A DNA stretch of 64,000 bases. Origin: JARRNE01 sp963824085. Lineage in GTDB: Bacteria; Pseudomonadota; Gammaproteobacteria; Chromatiales; Chromatiaceae. Made by a program: the position numbers and the translations under genes. The DNA lies in the NCBI GenBank assembly GCA_963824085.1, contig CAWGNT010000024.1, positions 248,001-312,000 of the forward strand, read 5' to 3'. A model generated the notes under the pieces. That model saw only the letters and a program-made list of their open reading frames with translations. It had not been told where the DNA came from and searched no databases. Below are positions 1 through 8,254 of this stretch, in pieces (position 1 is the first letter of the stretch; each line of letters opens with the position of its first letter).

Positions 1-274
1 CGGCAAACCGGCGCAGGTCCGCATCCAGGGGGTCGACGGGCGCTTCCCGGCCGCAGCGTAAGACCCACTCTTCGTGGTTTCCCTGCACGGGTAGCCAGCC
101 TTCTGCGTGACGTAAGGTGTCGAACTGCTCAACGCACGCCCGACTGCTCGGCCCTCGATTGATGAGGTCTCCATCCATGACGACCAGCTCGGGGCGCCAG
201 GCGAGGATGTGCTCTACGGCGACCTCGAGAGCGGGGAGGTTACCCTGGACGTCGGAGAAGATTGCGACTTTCAT
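1..274 (-). CDS. Metallophosphoesterase, 3' end cut by window edge
   Basis: The reverse strand opens with MKVAIFSDVQGNLPALEVAV and runs off the window at base 1 after about 91 residues. The calcineurin-like phosphoesterase signature is clear: FSDVQGN near the start (metal-binding D), then DGDLINRGP and GNHEEW. The family hydrolyses phosphoesters with a dinuclear metal centre; this arrangement resembles small YfcE/PrpE-like enzymes. The substrate cannot be told. The ATG is the only good start, and the C-terminal half lies outside the window. Confidence 0.85.
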   Translation of the reverse strand, partial: MKVAIFSDVQGNLPALEVAVEHILAWRPELVVMDGDLINRGPSSRACVEQFDTLRHAEGWLPVQGNHEEWVLRCGREAPVDPLDADLRRFA

Positions 275-359
275 GCTTGGAGGGCTCTGGTAGCGGACCT
301 TGTTGCGGGACGCAGACGTCTAACCTGTTCGAGTCCTATGTGGGGCCTGAAGCGAACCT

Positions 360-674
360 TTACTCGGCAACCTCGCCGATGCGTCGCCGCACGGCCACTA
401 CCTTGCTTGTCAAGCGCCCCGTGGAGCCCTTGCGGCTGTCGATCCGGACCGTCGCGTAGATACGTTCGCAGCCCATCGTGGCGAGGCGGTTGTGCGCCTG
501 CGAGATCAGCTCCAAGGCGTCTTCGAGCCGCTCTGCCTCCACTGTAGTTCCCATCGCGGAGAGTCGATACGGGAGACCGCTGTCCCGGATCAGCTGTATC
601 ACGGGAGCCACGAATGCGCTCACACTGGGGCCCTGATCCAACGGAAAGAGACTGAGATCGACGAGGACGGACAT
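360..674 (-). CDS. MTH1187-family thiamine-binding protein
   Basis: A 104-aa soluble protein beginning MSVLVDLSLFPLDQGPSVSA. The pattern (a short beta strand, the 'FPLDQGPSVS' loop, 'YRLSAMGTTVEAE' and a C-terminal 'RKGSTGRL' turn) is that of the MTH1187/YkoF-type thiamine-binding family (PF01910). Members adopt a ferredoxin-like fold, form tetramers and bind thiamine or related pyrimidines; their physiological role is uncertain. The gene is 85 bp downstream of the phosphoesterase start on the same strand. Length is typical and the frame is intact. Confidence 0.8.
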   Translation of the reverse strand: MSVLVDLSLFPLDQGPSVSAFVAPVIQLIRDSGLPYRLSAMGTTVEAERLEDALELISQAHNRLATMGCERIYATVRIDSRKGSTGRLTSKVVAVRRRIGEVAE

Positions 675-798
675 CTGCTGTACCTCCCGAGGGGGAATGG
701 GTCATCATAGGGTCTCGAAACCGCCAATTCGAACGACACTATCAGCTGACTGCCGCCGTTGCGCCAGCCTGGTCGAAGGATAGAATCGAAAGTTGCGC

Positions 799-1263
799 AT
801 GATTGAAGAACAAGATGCCGCGGATCCCGACTGGGACAGCCCGCTGCACATCAAGCTCACCCCCGGCCTGCTCATCCATGCCCTCATGGCCACCGCCTCG
901 ACGGTTCACACCGGCTGGGCGAGCTGCATCGACGATAAGCTGGTGATGTCAGATCTGGTCTCGATGGATGACGCGGCCGGTCATTACGTCCGGCTTGCCG
1001 AGCAAGAATTCTACGAGGACGAAGATCCGGCAAACGTTTGGCACGACTGGACGGTTGAAATCCGCATCGGTAGCGTTCTGACCACCGGACACTGGCAGAT
1101 ACAGACGACGGCACCGGCGATGGAATGGGATTGGAATGCTCGTGAGGCGGAGAATGCGTTCGAGCATGCCTGTGTGCTCATCGGCCGTCGCGTCCGCCGC
1201 GGACTGGCGGTGGAGGAGCCTGCACCCGCAGAGCAACCGCCGCCGCGGTCGAGGCGCCACTGA
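799..1263 (+). CDS. Hypothetical protein, 154 aa
   Basis: Starts MIEEQDAADPDWDSPLHIKL; an in-frame TTG two codons upstream (793) is an alternative. The protein is acidic in the first two thirds and ends in a proline/arginine-rich tail. No signal peptide, membrane segment or catalytic motif is recognised. It is divergent from the thiamine-binding gene and followed 57 bp later by a DUF6489-type gene. Composition and codon use look coding, but the function is unknown. Confidence 0.6.
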   Translation: MIEEQDAADPDWDSPLHIKLTPGLLIHALMATASTVHTGWASCIDDKLVMSDLVSMDDAAGHYVRLAEQEFYEDEDPANVWHDWTVEIRIGSVLTTGHWQIQTTAPAMEWDWNAREAENAFEHACVLIGRRVRRGLAVEEPAPAEQPPPRSRRH

Positions 1264-1320
1264 CCTGCTCTGTTTCCGTGCTTGCCCCTGTATTAGACGT
1301 CAAGCCCTGGGAGGCCAGCC

Positions 1321-1572
1321 ATGAATGTAAAGATCGATATCGATATCAGCCCCGAAGAGGTGCGGAGGCTCGTTGGCCTCCCCGACGTCGAGGCGTTTCA
1401 GCGCCAGCTCATGGAGGATATCCGCGCCCGTATGGCCTCGGGAGCCGAAGGCTACGACCCATTGAAGCTCTTCCAGCCGTATCTCTCCAGCACCATGGCG
1501 TCGTGGGACATGTTCCGCAACATGATGTCCGCGGCCGCGGAGGGGGGCAGCGGCAAAGACCCGAAGAAGTGA
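1321..1572 (+). CDS. DUF6489-like small protein
   Basis: 83 aa, starting MNVKIDIDISPEEVRRLVGL with GGAGG about 8 bases upstream of the ATG. The N-terminal 'IDIDxxPEEVRRLVGLPDVE' pattern and the C-terminal helix rich in M/F/S match my recollection of the small DUF6489 family, whose role is unknown. In related families such proteins sit near polyhydroxyalkanoate or other granule genes, but nothing here supports that role. Confidence 0.6.
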   Translation: MNVKIDIDISPEEVRRLVGLPDVEAFQRQLMEDIRARMASGAEGYDPLKLFQPYLSSTMASWDMFRNMMSAAAEGGSGKDPKK

Positions 1573-1765
1573 TCGACTGACGGCGATGCCTCCGCCCGCA
1601 GTGGTGTCCACTGGCCGGATGCTGGGTGAGCTCGCGTTCGGGGGCGGATCATCGCACTCGGACGCGCACCGCACGCCCGTAGCCTCTGGCCCAGAAGCGG
1701 AAAAGCCGGGTGAGCTCGGTATATGATTTGGGCATGAGGAATCGCCGGTAGCGGGGGAGTGGGCG

Positions 1766-2020
1766 ATGGCTGCGAAGTTGCTGATCCTTGGTTGTAAGAC
1801 GCTGCGGGAAGGGGTGGTGGTGTCGGCGATCTTCCTGGTTGGAGCCGTCTTGCTGTTCCTTGCCGCGCAGCACGTTGTGCCAGACAGCTTCCACCTGCAG
1901 CAGCTAGTCCTGTTTTTTGCCCTCATTCTGATCATCCTTGCCCCGGTCGTCCTGATATCCACCTTCCTCCTTTCCGTTCTGCCTGGGGCGAGAGAAAAGC
2001 TCGACAAGTGCGAGCACTGA
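1766..2020 (+). CDS. Small two-helix membrane protein
   Basis: 84 aa. Two hydrophobic stretches are visible, roughly residues 18-34 and 46-70 (VVLISTFLL at the end of the second), separated by a short polar loop, with a charged C-terminus REKLDKCEH. No family is recognised. It converges on purN, whose stop is only 30 bp away on the other strand. Function unknown. Confidence 0.55.
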   Translation: MAAKLLILGCKTLREGVVVSAIFLVGAVLLFLAAQHVVPDSFHLQQLVLFFALILIILAPVVLISTFLLSVLPGAREKLDKCEH

Positions 2021-2049
2021 TCGTACCTAGTCGCCTTAGCCGTCCGATG

Positions 2050-2727
2050 TCAGGCGATTTCGGCTGGCGGCAGGTCGTCCAACACAAGCGGTTGCTCGAG
2101 GATGCGGCCATCGAGGCGGGGTTTTCCGTCTTCCCCCAGGCGCAGTCGGCCTTCGGAGAACCAGCGCACGACCTTCGGGTAGATGCGGTGCTCTTGTTTC
2201 AGTACACGGGCCGCCAGCTGCTCCGGATCGTCATCCGATTCCACCGGCACGCGTGCCTGAAGAACCAAGGGGCCGCCGTCGAGCTCCTCGGTTACGAAGT
2301 GGACGCTGGCCCCATGGACGGTCTCGCCTGCCTCCAAGGCGCGCTTGTGGGTATGCAGCCCTCGGAATCTTGGAAGGAGGGACGGGTGGATGTTGAACAT
2401 GCGCCCCTGGTAGCGGGACACGAAGCCAGGCGTGAGGACGCGCATGAAGCCCGCAAGAACCACCAACCCTGGCTCGAATACGTCAATGAGGTCCGCTAGG
2501 GCCTGGTCGTAGGCCGCGCGGCTCGGGAACGCCCGGTGGCTCAGGACCCGGGCCTCGATCCCGGCCCGCCGAGCCCGCTCCAGCCCGAAGGCATCCGCCT
2601 CGTTGCTGATCACGGCGCGAATGTCCACCGGCAGGTCTCGCCGGGCAGCGTCGATCAGGGCCTGGAGGTTACTTCCGCTGCCAGAGATCAACACCACGAT
2701 GGGGAGCCGGCCGGCTGCGGATCTCAC
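2050..2727 (-). CDS. purN: Phosphoribosylglycinamide formyltransferase
   Basis: Transfers the formyl group of 10-formyl-THF to GAR in the third step of purine synthesis. About 225 aa. Visible motifs are the phosphate loop SGSGSNLQ at the N-terminus, the FMRVL strand, and NIHPSLLPRFRG carrying the catalytic Asn and His; the catalytic Asp lies in TEELDGGPL. The start chosen is the GTG at 2727, which overlaps the purM stop by 4 bases; an open frame extends further upstream but only inside purM. The overlap implies translational coupling in a purM-purN operon, as in many gammaproteobacteria. A C-terminal extension of about 10 residues is slightly longer than the E. coli protein. Confidence 0.95.
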   Translation of the reverse strand: MRSAAGRLPIVVLISGSGSNLQALIDAARRDLPVDIRAVISNEADAFGLERARRAGIEARVLSHRAFPSRAAYDQALADLIDVFEPGLVVLAGFMRVLTPGFVSRYQGRMFNIHPSLLPRFRGLHTHKRALEAGETVHGASVHFVTEELDGGPLVLQARVPVESDDDPEQLAARVLKQEHRIYPKVVRWFSEGRLRLGEDGKPRLDGRILEQPLVLDDLPPAEIA

Positions 2728-3794
2728 CCTATGGCACCCTCGGCGAAGACCACCGAAGGTCGCCCTGGGGCCGTCTCCACCCGACCGATGGGCCACGCCG
2801 TCTCGCCGGACTGGCTCAGATTCTCGCACGCGCGCTCGGCATCGTCGGAAGCGACACAGAGCACCATGCCGACGCCGCAGTTGAAGGTGCGCAGCATCTC
2901 CGTCTCTGCCACGCCCCCATTGGTCTGCAGCCAATCGAAGACCGCCGGGCGCCGCCAGGATGCGAGATCGATCACCGCCTGTGCGCCGTGGGGCAGTACC
3001 CGCGGCAGATTCTCCGGGAGCCCGCCGCCGGTGATGTGGGCCATGGCGTGGATGGAGATCTCCCGCATCAGGGCCAGTATGGGCTTGACGTAGATCCGAG
3101 TTGGGGCAAGCAAATGCTCCGCTAGGGAGATGCCGTCCAGGGTCTCGTCCAGGTCTGCCTCGGCGACTGCGAGGACCTTGCGGACGAGAGAGTACCCGTT
3201 GGAGTGAGGCCCACTGGAGGCAAGGCCGATCAGGACGTCGCCCGGCCGCACGCGCTCTGGGGTCAGCAGATCGTCCTTCTCGGCGATCCCTACGCAGAAG
3301 CCTGCCAGGTCGTAGTCTCCGTCCGTGTACATGCCCGGCATCTCCGCCGTCTCGCCGCCGCTCAAGGCGCAGCCGGCGAGCTCGCAGCCCTTGGCGATGC
3401 CGCCAATCACCGCGCTTGCGACCTCCAGATCAAGCCGCCCGGTTGCATAGTAGTCGAGGAAGAATAGGGGCTCCGCCCCGGCTACCAGCACGTCATTGGC
3501 ACACATGGCCACAAGATCGATTCCGACCGTGTCGTGTCGGCCCAGCTCCAGTGCCAACTTGAGCTTGGTCCCCACCCCGTCGGTGCCGGAGACGAGAACC
3601 GGATGCCGATAGCGCTCCCAAGGCAGCTCAAACAGGGCGCCGAACCCGCCGAGGCCGGTGACCACGCCGGGGCGAAACGTGGCGGCGGCGAGCGGCTTGA
3701 TACGCTCGACGAGGGCGTTTCCGGCGTCTATGTCGACGCCTGCGTCGCGGTAGCTCAACGAGGTATTGCTGTCGGGGGGCGAGTGCTCTGACAC
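2724..3794 (-). CDS. purM: Phosphoribosylformylglycinamidine cyclo-ligase
   Basis: AIR synthetase, the fifth step of purine synthesis: ATP-dependent ring closure of FGAM. Signature segments include GTDGVGTKLKLA, GGETAEMPGMY, SSGPHSNGYSLVR and HITGGGLPENLPRVLP. A GTG at 3794, preceded by GGAG at good spacing, gives 356 aa, close to the usual 345; an ATG at 3872 would add an unlikely basic extension. It is the first gene of a purM-purN unit and divergent from the pgsA-like gene. Confidence 0.96.
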   Translation of the reverse strand: MSEHSPPDSNTSLSYRDAGVDIDAGNALVERIKPLAAATFRPGVVTGLGGFGALFELPWERYRHPVLVSGTDGVGTKLKLALELGRHDTVGIDLVAMCANDVLVAGAEPLFFLDYYATGRLDLEVASAVIGGIAKGCELAGCALSGGETAEMPGMYTDGDYDLAGFCVGIAEKDDLLTPERVRPGDVLIGLASSGPHSNGYSLVRKVLAVAEADLDETLDGISLAEHLLAPTRIYVKPILALMREISIHAMAHITGGGLPENLPRVLPHGAQAVIDLASWRRPAVFDWLQTNGGVAETEMLRTFNCGVGMVLCVASDDAERACENLSQSGETAWPIGRVETAPGRPSVVFAEGAIG

Positions 3795-3943
3795 GGCCGG
3801 CTCCGCACGATACGGGGCGATGATTTTAGCAGTTGGCCAACGGAGCCGGTACTTACGATAATCTCGGCACATCGGGGCCGGACTTTTTCGTTTGGGTCGT
3901 CATCTGCGTCAGCCGCCGGCCGGTCGCCGCCGTTTCTAATGAG

Positions 3944-4543
3944 ATGGCGCTGCGAGACGTGGGACGCATTAGTGCGGTGACCGCTGTGAAGTTACGGGAC
4001 TTACCCAACGCCATCAGCCTGCTGCGTCTGCTCGCCGTTATCCCAGTCGTGTTTCTGCTGCTGCAGCGGGAGTTCGGCTGGGCGTTGGTGTTGTTTGCGG
4101 CGGCGGGCCTGTCTGACGGGCTGGACGGCTTTTTGGCCAAGCAGTTCGGGTGGCAGAGCCAGCTCGGCGGTATTCTCGATCCCCTCGCGGACAAGGTCCT
4201 CCTGATGGCATCGTTCCTGGTGCTCGGAACCTTGTCGCTCATCCCGGCCTGGCTGGTCGTCGCCGTAATCTTTCGTGACCTCCTCATTATGGGCGGCGCC
4301 CTGATGTACCACTATGGGGTGGAGGAGCTGAACGCTGCTCCGACGCTGACGAGCAAGCTGAACACCTTGCTCCAGATCCTGCTAGTGGTGCTGGTGATCA
4401 CCGACGCGGGGCCTATGCCCATGTCGCGAGACATCATCGCCGTTCTGATCTGGGCGTGTCTCACCACCGTTGTCTTGAGCGGCTCGCAGTATGTGTGGGT
4501 CTGGTCTCGCAAGGCCGCGGCGAAGGGATGGCGGCGGGATTGA
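3944..4543 (+). CDS. CDP-alcohol phosphatidyltransferase (PgsA/PgpS-like)
   Basis: An integral membrane enzyme transferring a phosphatidyl group from CDP-diacylglycerol to an alcohol. The family motif DG(x)2A/LA(x)8G(x)3D(x)3D is present as DGLDGFLAKQFG...GGILDPLADK. Five or six hydrophobic helices follow. The ATG at 3944 gives 199 aa; a GTG at 3986 is also possible and an ATG at 3833 is less likely because it would overlap the purM promoter region. The acceptor alcohol cannot be fixed from sequence. In related genomes a similar gene sits between purM and hda. Confidence 0.85.
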   Translation: MALRDVGRISAVTAVKLRDLPNAISLLRLLAVIPVVFLLLQREFGWALVLFAAAGLSDGLDGFLAKQFGWQSQLGGILDPLADKVLLMASFLVLGTLSLIPAWLVVAVIFRDLLIMGGALMYHYGVEELNAAPTLTSKLNTLLQILLVVLVITDAGPMPMSRDIIAVLIWACLTTVVLSGSQYVWVWSRKAAAKGWRRD

Positions 4544-4558
4544 TGCCAGTCGGGGACT

Positions 4559-5251
4559 TCAGGCCGGCGGGTCCAGCAGCCGGCGGATCAGCCGCACCGA
4601 CGGGCGCCGCTTTTCCCGCAAGCTCTCCTCGTCGAGTCGACTCAGGAGCTCGAGCAGGGCTCCGGCCTCCCGGCGGCACCGCCGCATGATGTAACCCACC
4701 AGCTCAGCGTTGATCTTGAGTCCGCGCCGACTCGCCGCAGTGAGGAGCAGCTCTTCGCAGTCATGCTCCCCCAGGGGCCGCAGTCGATAGCCGGGTCCCC
4801 AGCCCAGGCGGGAGCGCAGGTCGGCAAGCGCGAAGGGCAGATCGGTGACCGGTGTGCTGCCGCTCACCAGCAATCTCCTCCCCCCGTTTCGCAGGCGGTT
4901 GAACAGGTCGACCACACCGAGCTCCCACTCCCGGTTGCCTCGAATCGTCTCGATATCGTCCAGGGCGACGAGATCGGCCGCCTCTAGGTCCTCGAGCACC
5001 GAGGGATCGAGTGCGGGATGTGTCATCGGGAGGAACACGGCCGTCTTGTCCCGTCCGCTCGCGTGGCGGCAGGCGGCTTGCAACAGATGCGTTCTGCCGG
5101 TGCCGGGCGCGCCGAAGAGGTAGAGGAAGGGTTCGCCTGTGCAGTCGGCCCAAGCGCTAATCGCGGCCACCGCCTCTGCGTTCGGGCCGGCCAGGTACCC
5201 GGCGAAGTCGGCCTCGGGTCGCAGCTGGATTGCGAGCGGGAGCTGACGCAT
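4559..5251 (-). CDS. hda: DnaA regulatory inactivator Hda
   Basis: 230 aa DnaA-paralogous AAA+ protein that acts with the beta clamp in regulatory inactivation of DnaA (hydrolysis of DnaA-bound ATP). The N-terminal RQLPLAIQL contains the QLPL(x)L-type clamp-binding motif. Walker A is GAPGTGRTH, Walker B VALDDIE, sensor 1 LLVSGSTPV, and the box VII segment is DLRSRLGWG. No DNA-binding domain IV is present, as expected. Convergent with the pgsA-like gene, 15 bp apart. Confidence 0.93.
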   Translation of the reverse strand: MRQLPLAIQLRPEADFAGYLAGPNAEAVAAISAWADCTGEPFLYLFGAPGTGRTHLLQAACRHASGRDKTAVFLPMTHPALDPSVLEDLEAADLVALDDIETIRGNREWELGVVDLFNRLRNGGRRLLVSGSTPVTDLPFALADLRSRLGWGPGYRLRPLGEHDCEELLLTAASRRGLKINAELVGYIMRRCRREAGALLELLSRLDEESLREKRRPSVRLIRRLLDPPA

Positions 5252-5300
5252 GGCGGCTGTCAGTGCGGAAATTGCGCCGTCCGAGATCGACTGCGGCTCC

Positions 5301-5894
5301 TCACTTTCCCAATGCTGCTGCGGCGCGCGCCAAGCGTTTCCCCAGTGCGTGGCAAAGGCGTTTCTCTTCCTCGCTCAGGGGCAGGTTGCTCTCGGTCCCG
5401 GCGAGGTGAGAGGCTCCGTATGGGGTGCCGCCGGTGGCGGTGCGCAACAGGTCCGTCTCGTTGTAGGGCAGACCGAGCACCAGCATGCCGTGGTGCAGCA
5501 GCGGCAGCATCATGGAGAGCAAGGTGGTCTCCTGGCCGCCGTGCAGGCTCGCGGTGGAGGTAAAGACTGCAGCTGGCTTGCCGGCGAGGGTCCCCGAGAG
5601 CCAGAGGGGACTGGTGCCGTCCAGGAAGTATTTCAGGGCCGCTGCCATGTTGCCGAACCGGGTGGGGCTCCCGAGGGCGAGTCCGGCGCAATGCCGCATA
5701 TCGTCCAGGCTGGCATAGGGGGGACCGGCGGGCGGGATGCTGTCCTCGGTCGCCTCGCACACGGGAGAGAGCGCCGGTACGGTGCGCAGCCGGGCCTCGA
5801 TCCCGGGGACTTCCTCGACTCCACGGGCGATCAGGCGTGCCATCTCCGCAGTGGCGCCGAAACGGCTGTAATACAGGACGAGGATGTAAGACAT
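5301..5894 (-). CDS. WrbA-type NAD(P)H:quinone oxidoreductase
   Basis: 197 aa flavodoxin-fold protein. The N-terminal LVLYYSRFGATAEMARLIA is the FMN phosphate loop, and GLALGSPTRFGNMAAALKYF plus FTSTASLHGGQETTLLSMML are characteristic WrbA segments. These enzymes reduce quinones by two electrons. The ATG at 5894 was chosen over the upstream one at 5918 because it lies at the beginning of the fold. Only 4 bp separate it from the upstream arsC-like stop, so the two are co-transcribed. The arsC-wrbA-hda order is also known from Pseudomonas. Confidence 0.88.
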   Translation of the reverse strand: MSYILVLYYSRFGATAEMARLIARGVEEVPGIEARLRTVPALSPVCEATEDSIPPAGPPYASLDDMRHCAGLALGSPTRFGNMAAALKYFLDGTSPLWLSGTLAGKPAAVFTSTASLHGGQETTLLSMMLPLLHHGMLVLGLPYNETDLLRTATGGTPYGASHLAGTESNLPLSEEEKRLCHALGKRLARAAAALGK

Positions 5895-5898
5895 GGTG

Positions 5899-6246
5899 TC
5901 AGAGCAGGTCGAGAACACGCTCGGGCGGACGGCCCAATATCGCGATATCGCCCTTCACAACGATCGGGCGTTCGATGAGCTTCGGATGGGCGACCATGGC
6001 AGCGATCAGCTCCTCGCGGGTGAGGCTCGGGTTGCCCAGGTCGTTCTCCTTGTACTCTGGCTCCTTCTTGCGCATGAGGTCCCTCGGCTCCAAGCGCAAC
6101 ATGGCGAGCAGGCGCCCGAGGGTAGCGGCGTCGGGCGGCTCCTTGAGGTATTCGACGATTTCGGGCTCGACTCCCTTGTCCCGAAGCAGACCGAGCGTCG
6201 TCCGCGACTTGCTGCAGCGGGGATTGTGGTAGATGGTGACGGCCAT
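5899..6246 (-). CDS. ArsC/Spx-family arsenate reductase-like (YfgD type)
   Basis: 115 aa thioredoxin-fold protein starting MAVTIYHNPRCSKSRTTLGL; the NPRCSKS loop carries the catalytic Cys. Later ArsC motifs are LMRKKEPEY and RPIVVKGDIAILGRPPE. The glutaredoxin-dependent arsenate reductase family includes YfgD, which lies next to hda in E. coli, so a general redox role is as likely as arsenate resistance. No arsB or arsR is nearby. First gene of a two-gene unit with the wrbA-like gene. Confidence 0.88.
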   Translation of the reverse strand: MAVTIYHNPRCSKSRTTLGLLRDKGVEPEIVEYLKEPPDAATLGRLLAMLRLEPRDLMRKKEPEYKENDLGNPSLTREELIAAMVAHPKLIERPIVVKGDIAILGRPPERVLDLL

Positions 6247-6324
6247 GCGGTTCCTCCCGAGCGAAAGCCGCATTATTCTACGGGCCTGGCTCTGAACTCC
6301 CAATCGCAATTAGAGATTTCGACG

Positions 6325-6888
6325 ATGTATGCTCCCTTTGCCCTGGCGCGCGCGTGCTATCTGGTGCTCACCGTCCTCGCGCTCTCGAGCGCTGCTTCTA
6401 CTGCGACGGCCGAAGTCCGGGACCCTGGCGAGTACTTTTTCGATCAGACCTTCGGGGACTTTCAGGAAGAGCTCGGGCGGGCGAAGCAGCAAGGCAAGAA
6501 GGGTATCTTGATCATGTTCGAGATGGACGAGTGCCCTTTCTGCCGCCGCATGAAGGCCACGGTCCTCAACCAGTCCGAGATTCAGGACTTCTATCGGAAG
6601 AATTTCCTTATCTTTCCGGTGGATATCGAGGGAGATGTCGAGATTACGGACTTCCAGGGTAATTCGGTTTCCGAGAAGGATTTCGCGCTGAAAGAGTTCC
6701 GCGTGCGGGCAACGCCGGTCTTTGCCTTTTTCGACCTGGACGGCAACCTGGTCGCCAAGTATACCGGTGCCACGCGGGATGCAACGGAATTTCGCTGGTT
6801 GGGCGAGTATGTTGTTGATGGGGCGTACGCTAAGACCAGCTTTACCCGTTACAAACGGGAGCGCCAGCAGGCGGCGGAGCAAGGCTAG
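6325..6888 (+). CDS. Periplasmic thioredoxin-fold protein (SoxW-like)
   Basis: 187 aa with a signal peptide (hydrophobic core LVLTVLALSSA, likely cleavage after ASTATA). The thioredoxin-like domain has the redox pair in DECPFCRRMK and a cis-proline segment RATPVFAFFDLDG. Members of the thioredoxin_2/SoxW group act in the periplasm as thiol-disulfide reductants, some linked to sulfur oxidation or cytochrome maturation. No sox genes are in the window. Divergent from the arsC-wrbA unit and 39 bp upstream of acyP. Confidence 0.82.
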   Translation: MYAPFALARACYLVLTVLALSSAASTATAEVRDPGEYFFDQTFGDFQEELGRAKQQGKKGILIMFEMDECPFCRRMKATVLNQSEIQDFYRKNFLIFPVDIEGDVEITDFQGNSVSEKDFALKEFRVRATPVFAFFDLDGNLVAKYTGATRDATEFRWLGEYVVDGAYAKTSFTRYKRERQQAAEQG

Positions 6889-6927
6889 CAGCGGCGGCGA
6901 CGGGCGGAACGTTGGAGGTCCAGAGAG

Positions 6928-7218
6928 ATGGGTGAGCAAGCGACCGACAAACACATCTGTTTCCGGTGCGTGGTCGCGGGGCGGGTACAAGGGGTGTTCT
7001 TCCGGGCCTCGGCCCGCGAGCAGGCTCAACGACTGGGATTGACCGGTTATGCGCGGAACCTCCCGGACGGCCGCTTAGAGGTGCTAGCTTGCGGCGAGCC
7101 CGCGGCGGTCGCCCAGCTGCGCGAGTGGCTGCGCAACGGGCCGACCATGGCCGAGGTCACCGGGGTGGCCTGCGAGCCGGCGCCGTATCAGAGCCTCACC
7201 GGCTTCGCCACGCACTAG
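6928..7218 (+). CDS. acyP: Acylphosphatase
   Basis: 96 aa, typical family length. Hydrolyses carboxyl-phosphate bonds. The signature V(x)GRVQGVFFRASAR contains the phosphate-binding Arg and GYARNLPDG the catalytic Asn. AGAGAG lies just upstream of the ATG. The stop is 10 bp from the proposed sfsA start, so the two are likely co-transcribed. Confidence 0.92.
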   Translation: MGEQATDKHICFRCVVAGRVQGVFFRASAREQAQRLGLTGYARNLPDGRLEVLACGEPAAVAQLREWLRNGPTMAEVTGVACEPAPYQSLTGFATH

Positions 7219-7228
7219 GAGACACCAC

Positions 7229-7942
7229 CTGCGGCTCCCCCCGCTCGCCGACGGCCGCATCCTGCGCCGTTACAAGCGCTTTCTTGCGGATGTCGAGCTC
7301 GCTGACGGCGATCTGGTCACAGCACACGTCCCGAATACCGGCAGCATGGCTACTTGCTGGAGGCCGGGCGTCCCGGTCCAGCTCAGCCGCAGTGATGCGC
7401 CTCACCGCAAGCTGGCCTGGACGCTCGAGCGCGTGGATATGGGGGCGGGCTGGATCGGGGTGCACACTGGGCGCACGAATGCAGTCATGGCCGAGGGCAT
7501 TGCGGACGGGCGGGTCCCGCCCTTGGCCGGTTATCGTCAGCTGCGGCGGGAGGTGAGCTTCGCCCCCGGTGGTCTGGCACGCGGCCGGCTCGACATCGAG
7601 CTCAGGGAAGGTCCCGCCCGGGACGCCCTGGTAGAGGTGAAAAACGTCACGCTCCTCGACGGCGATTATGTGCGCTTTCCCGATGCGGTGAGCCTGCGCG
7701 GCCGCAAGCACCTCGATCTTCTCCTTGCGACGGTGCGCGAGGGACGGCGCGGAGTCATTCTCTTCGCCGTCAACCGGCCCGAAGGGAGGCGCTTCGCGCC
7801 GGCCTGGGGCATCGATCCCGGCTACGGTGAACGGCTGGCGGAGGCCGCGGCCGGCGGCGTGGAGATTCTCGCTGTGCGCATCCGTCACATTCCGGAAGGG
7901 ATGGAGATAGGAGAGCTGCTGCCCGTCGACCTGAAACCTTGA
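7229..7942 (+). CDS. sfsA: Sugar fermentation stimulation protein SfsA, apparent CTG start
   Basis: SfsA is a nucleotide-binding protein with a nuclease-like fold and poorly defined function. The homologous N-terminal segment LPPLADGRILRRYKRFLADV lies upstream of the first in-frame ATG (7346), so that ATG would delete about 39 conserved residues. No ATG, GTG or TTG occurs in frame between acyP and 7346; a CTG at 7229 lies 6 bases after an AGGAGA ribosome-binding site and gives 237 aa against 234 in E. coli. Later motifs include VPNTGSMATC, GRTNAVMAEGI and LVEVKNVTL. The CTG may be a true non-canonical start or a single-base substitution of ATG. Confidence 0.9.
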   Translation: MRLPPLADGRILRRYKRFLADVELADGDLVTAHVPNTGSMATCWRPGVPVQLSRSDAPHRKLAWTLERVDMGAGWIGVHTGRTNAVMAEGIADGRVPPLAGYRQLRREVSFAPGGLARGRLDIELREGPARDALVEVKNVTLLDGDYVRFPDAVSLRGRKHLDLLLATVREGRRGVILFAVNRPEGRRFAPAWGIDPGYGERLAEAAAGGVEILAVRIRHIPEGMEIGELLPVDLKP

Positions 7943-8254
7943 GAGTAGCCTCCAGCCTCCAGCCTCCAGCCCCCAGCGTTCGGCCTCCAGCTCTGCTACA
8001 CGGTCACGTTTCGAGATTCGTCGTCAGTCCCGTCATTCCGCTCAAATGACCGGAGATGCGGGGGTAGGGGGTGGGTTGGCGGAACAGTAGGCGGCATGGA
8101 CGTGCTCGCAGCGTGATCTGCCGGACCAGCCGCAACCCCATGCCGAGTCTCGGGCTAATCACCCCGAGACTTGTGGGGCGCTTGTGGTCAGCAACAGGAC
8201 GGCTTGCTCCGTCTCCACCTCCACCTCTTTGGTGCTATTTCTCTCGTCTCTCAG
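7943..8254. other. Intergenic, short CCTCCAG repeats
   Basis: 312 bp between sfsA and the convergent cpdA. It begins with four or five near-tandem CCTCCAG/CCCCCAG heptamers (about 7950-7992). The same heptamer pair recurs near 63815. No gene or clear terminator is seen. Confidence 0.5.

Noticed and set aside
318..346. GTTCGAGTCC at 329, like a tRNA T-loop
   Set aside because: The flanks do not form a T-stem or acceptor stem and no anticodon arm lies at the right distance.
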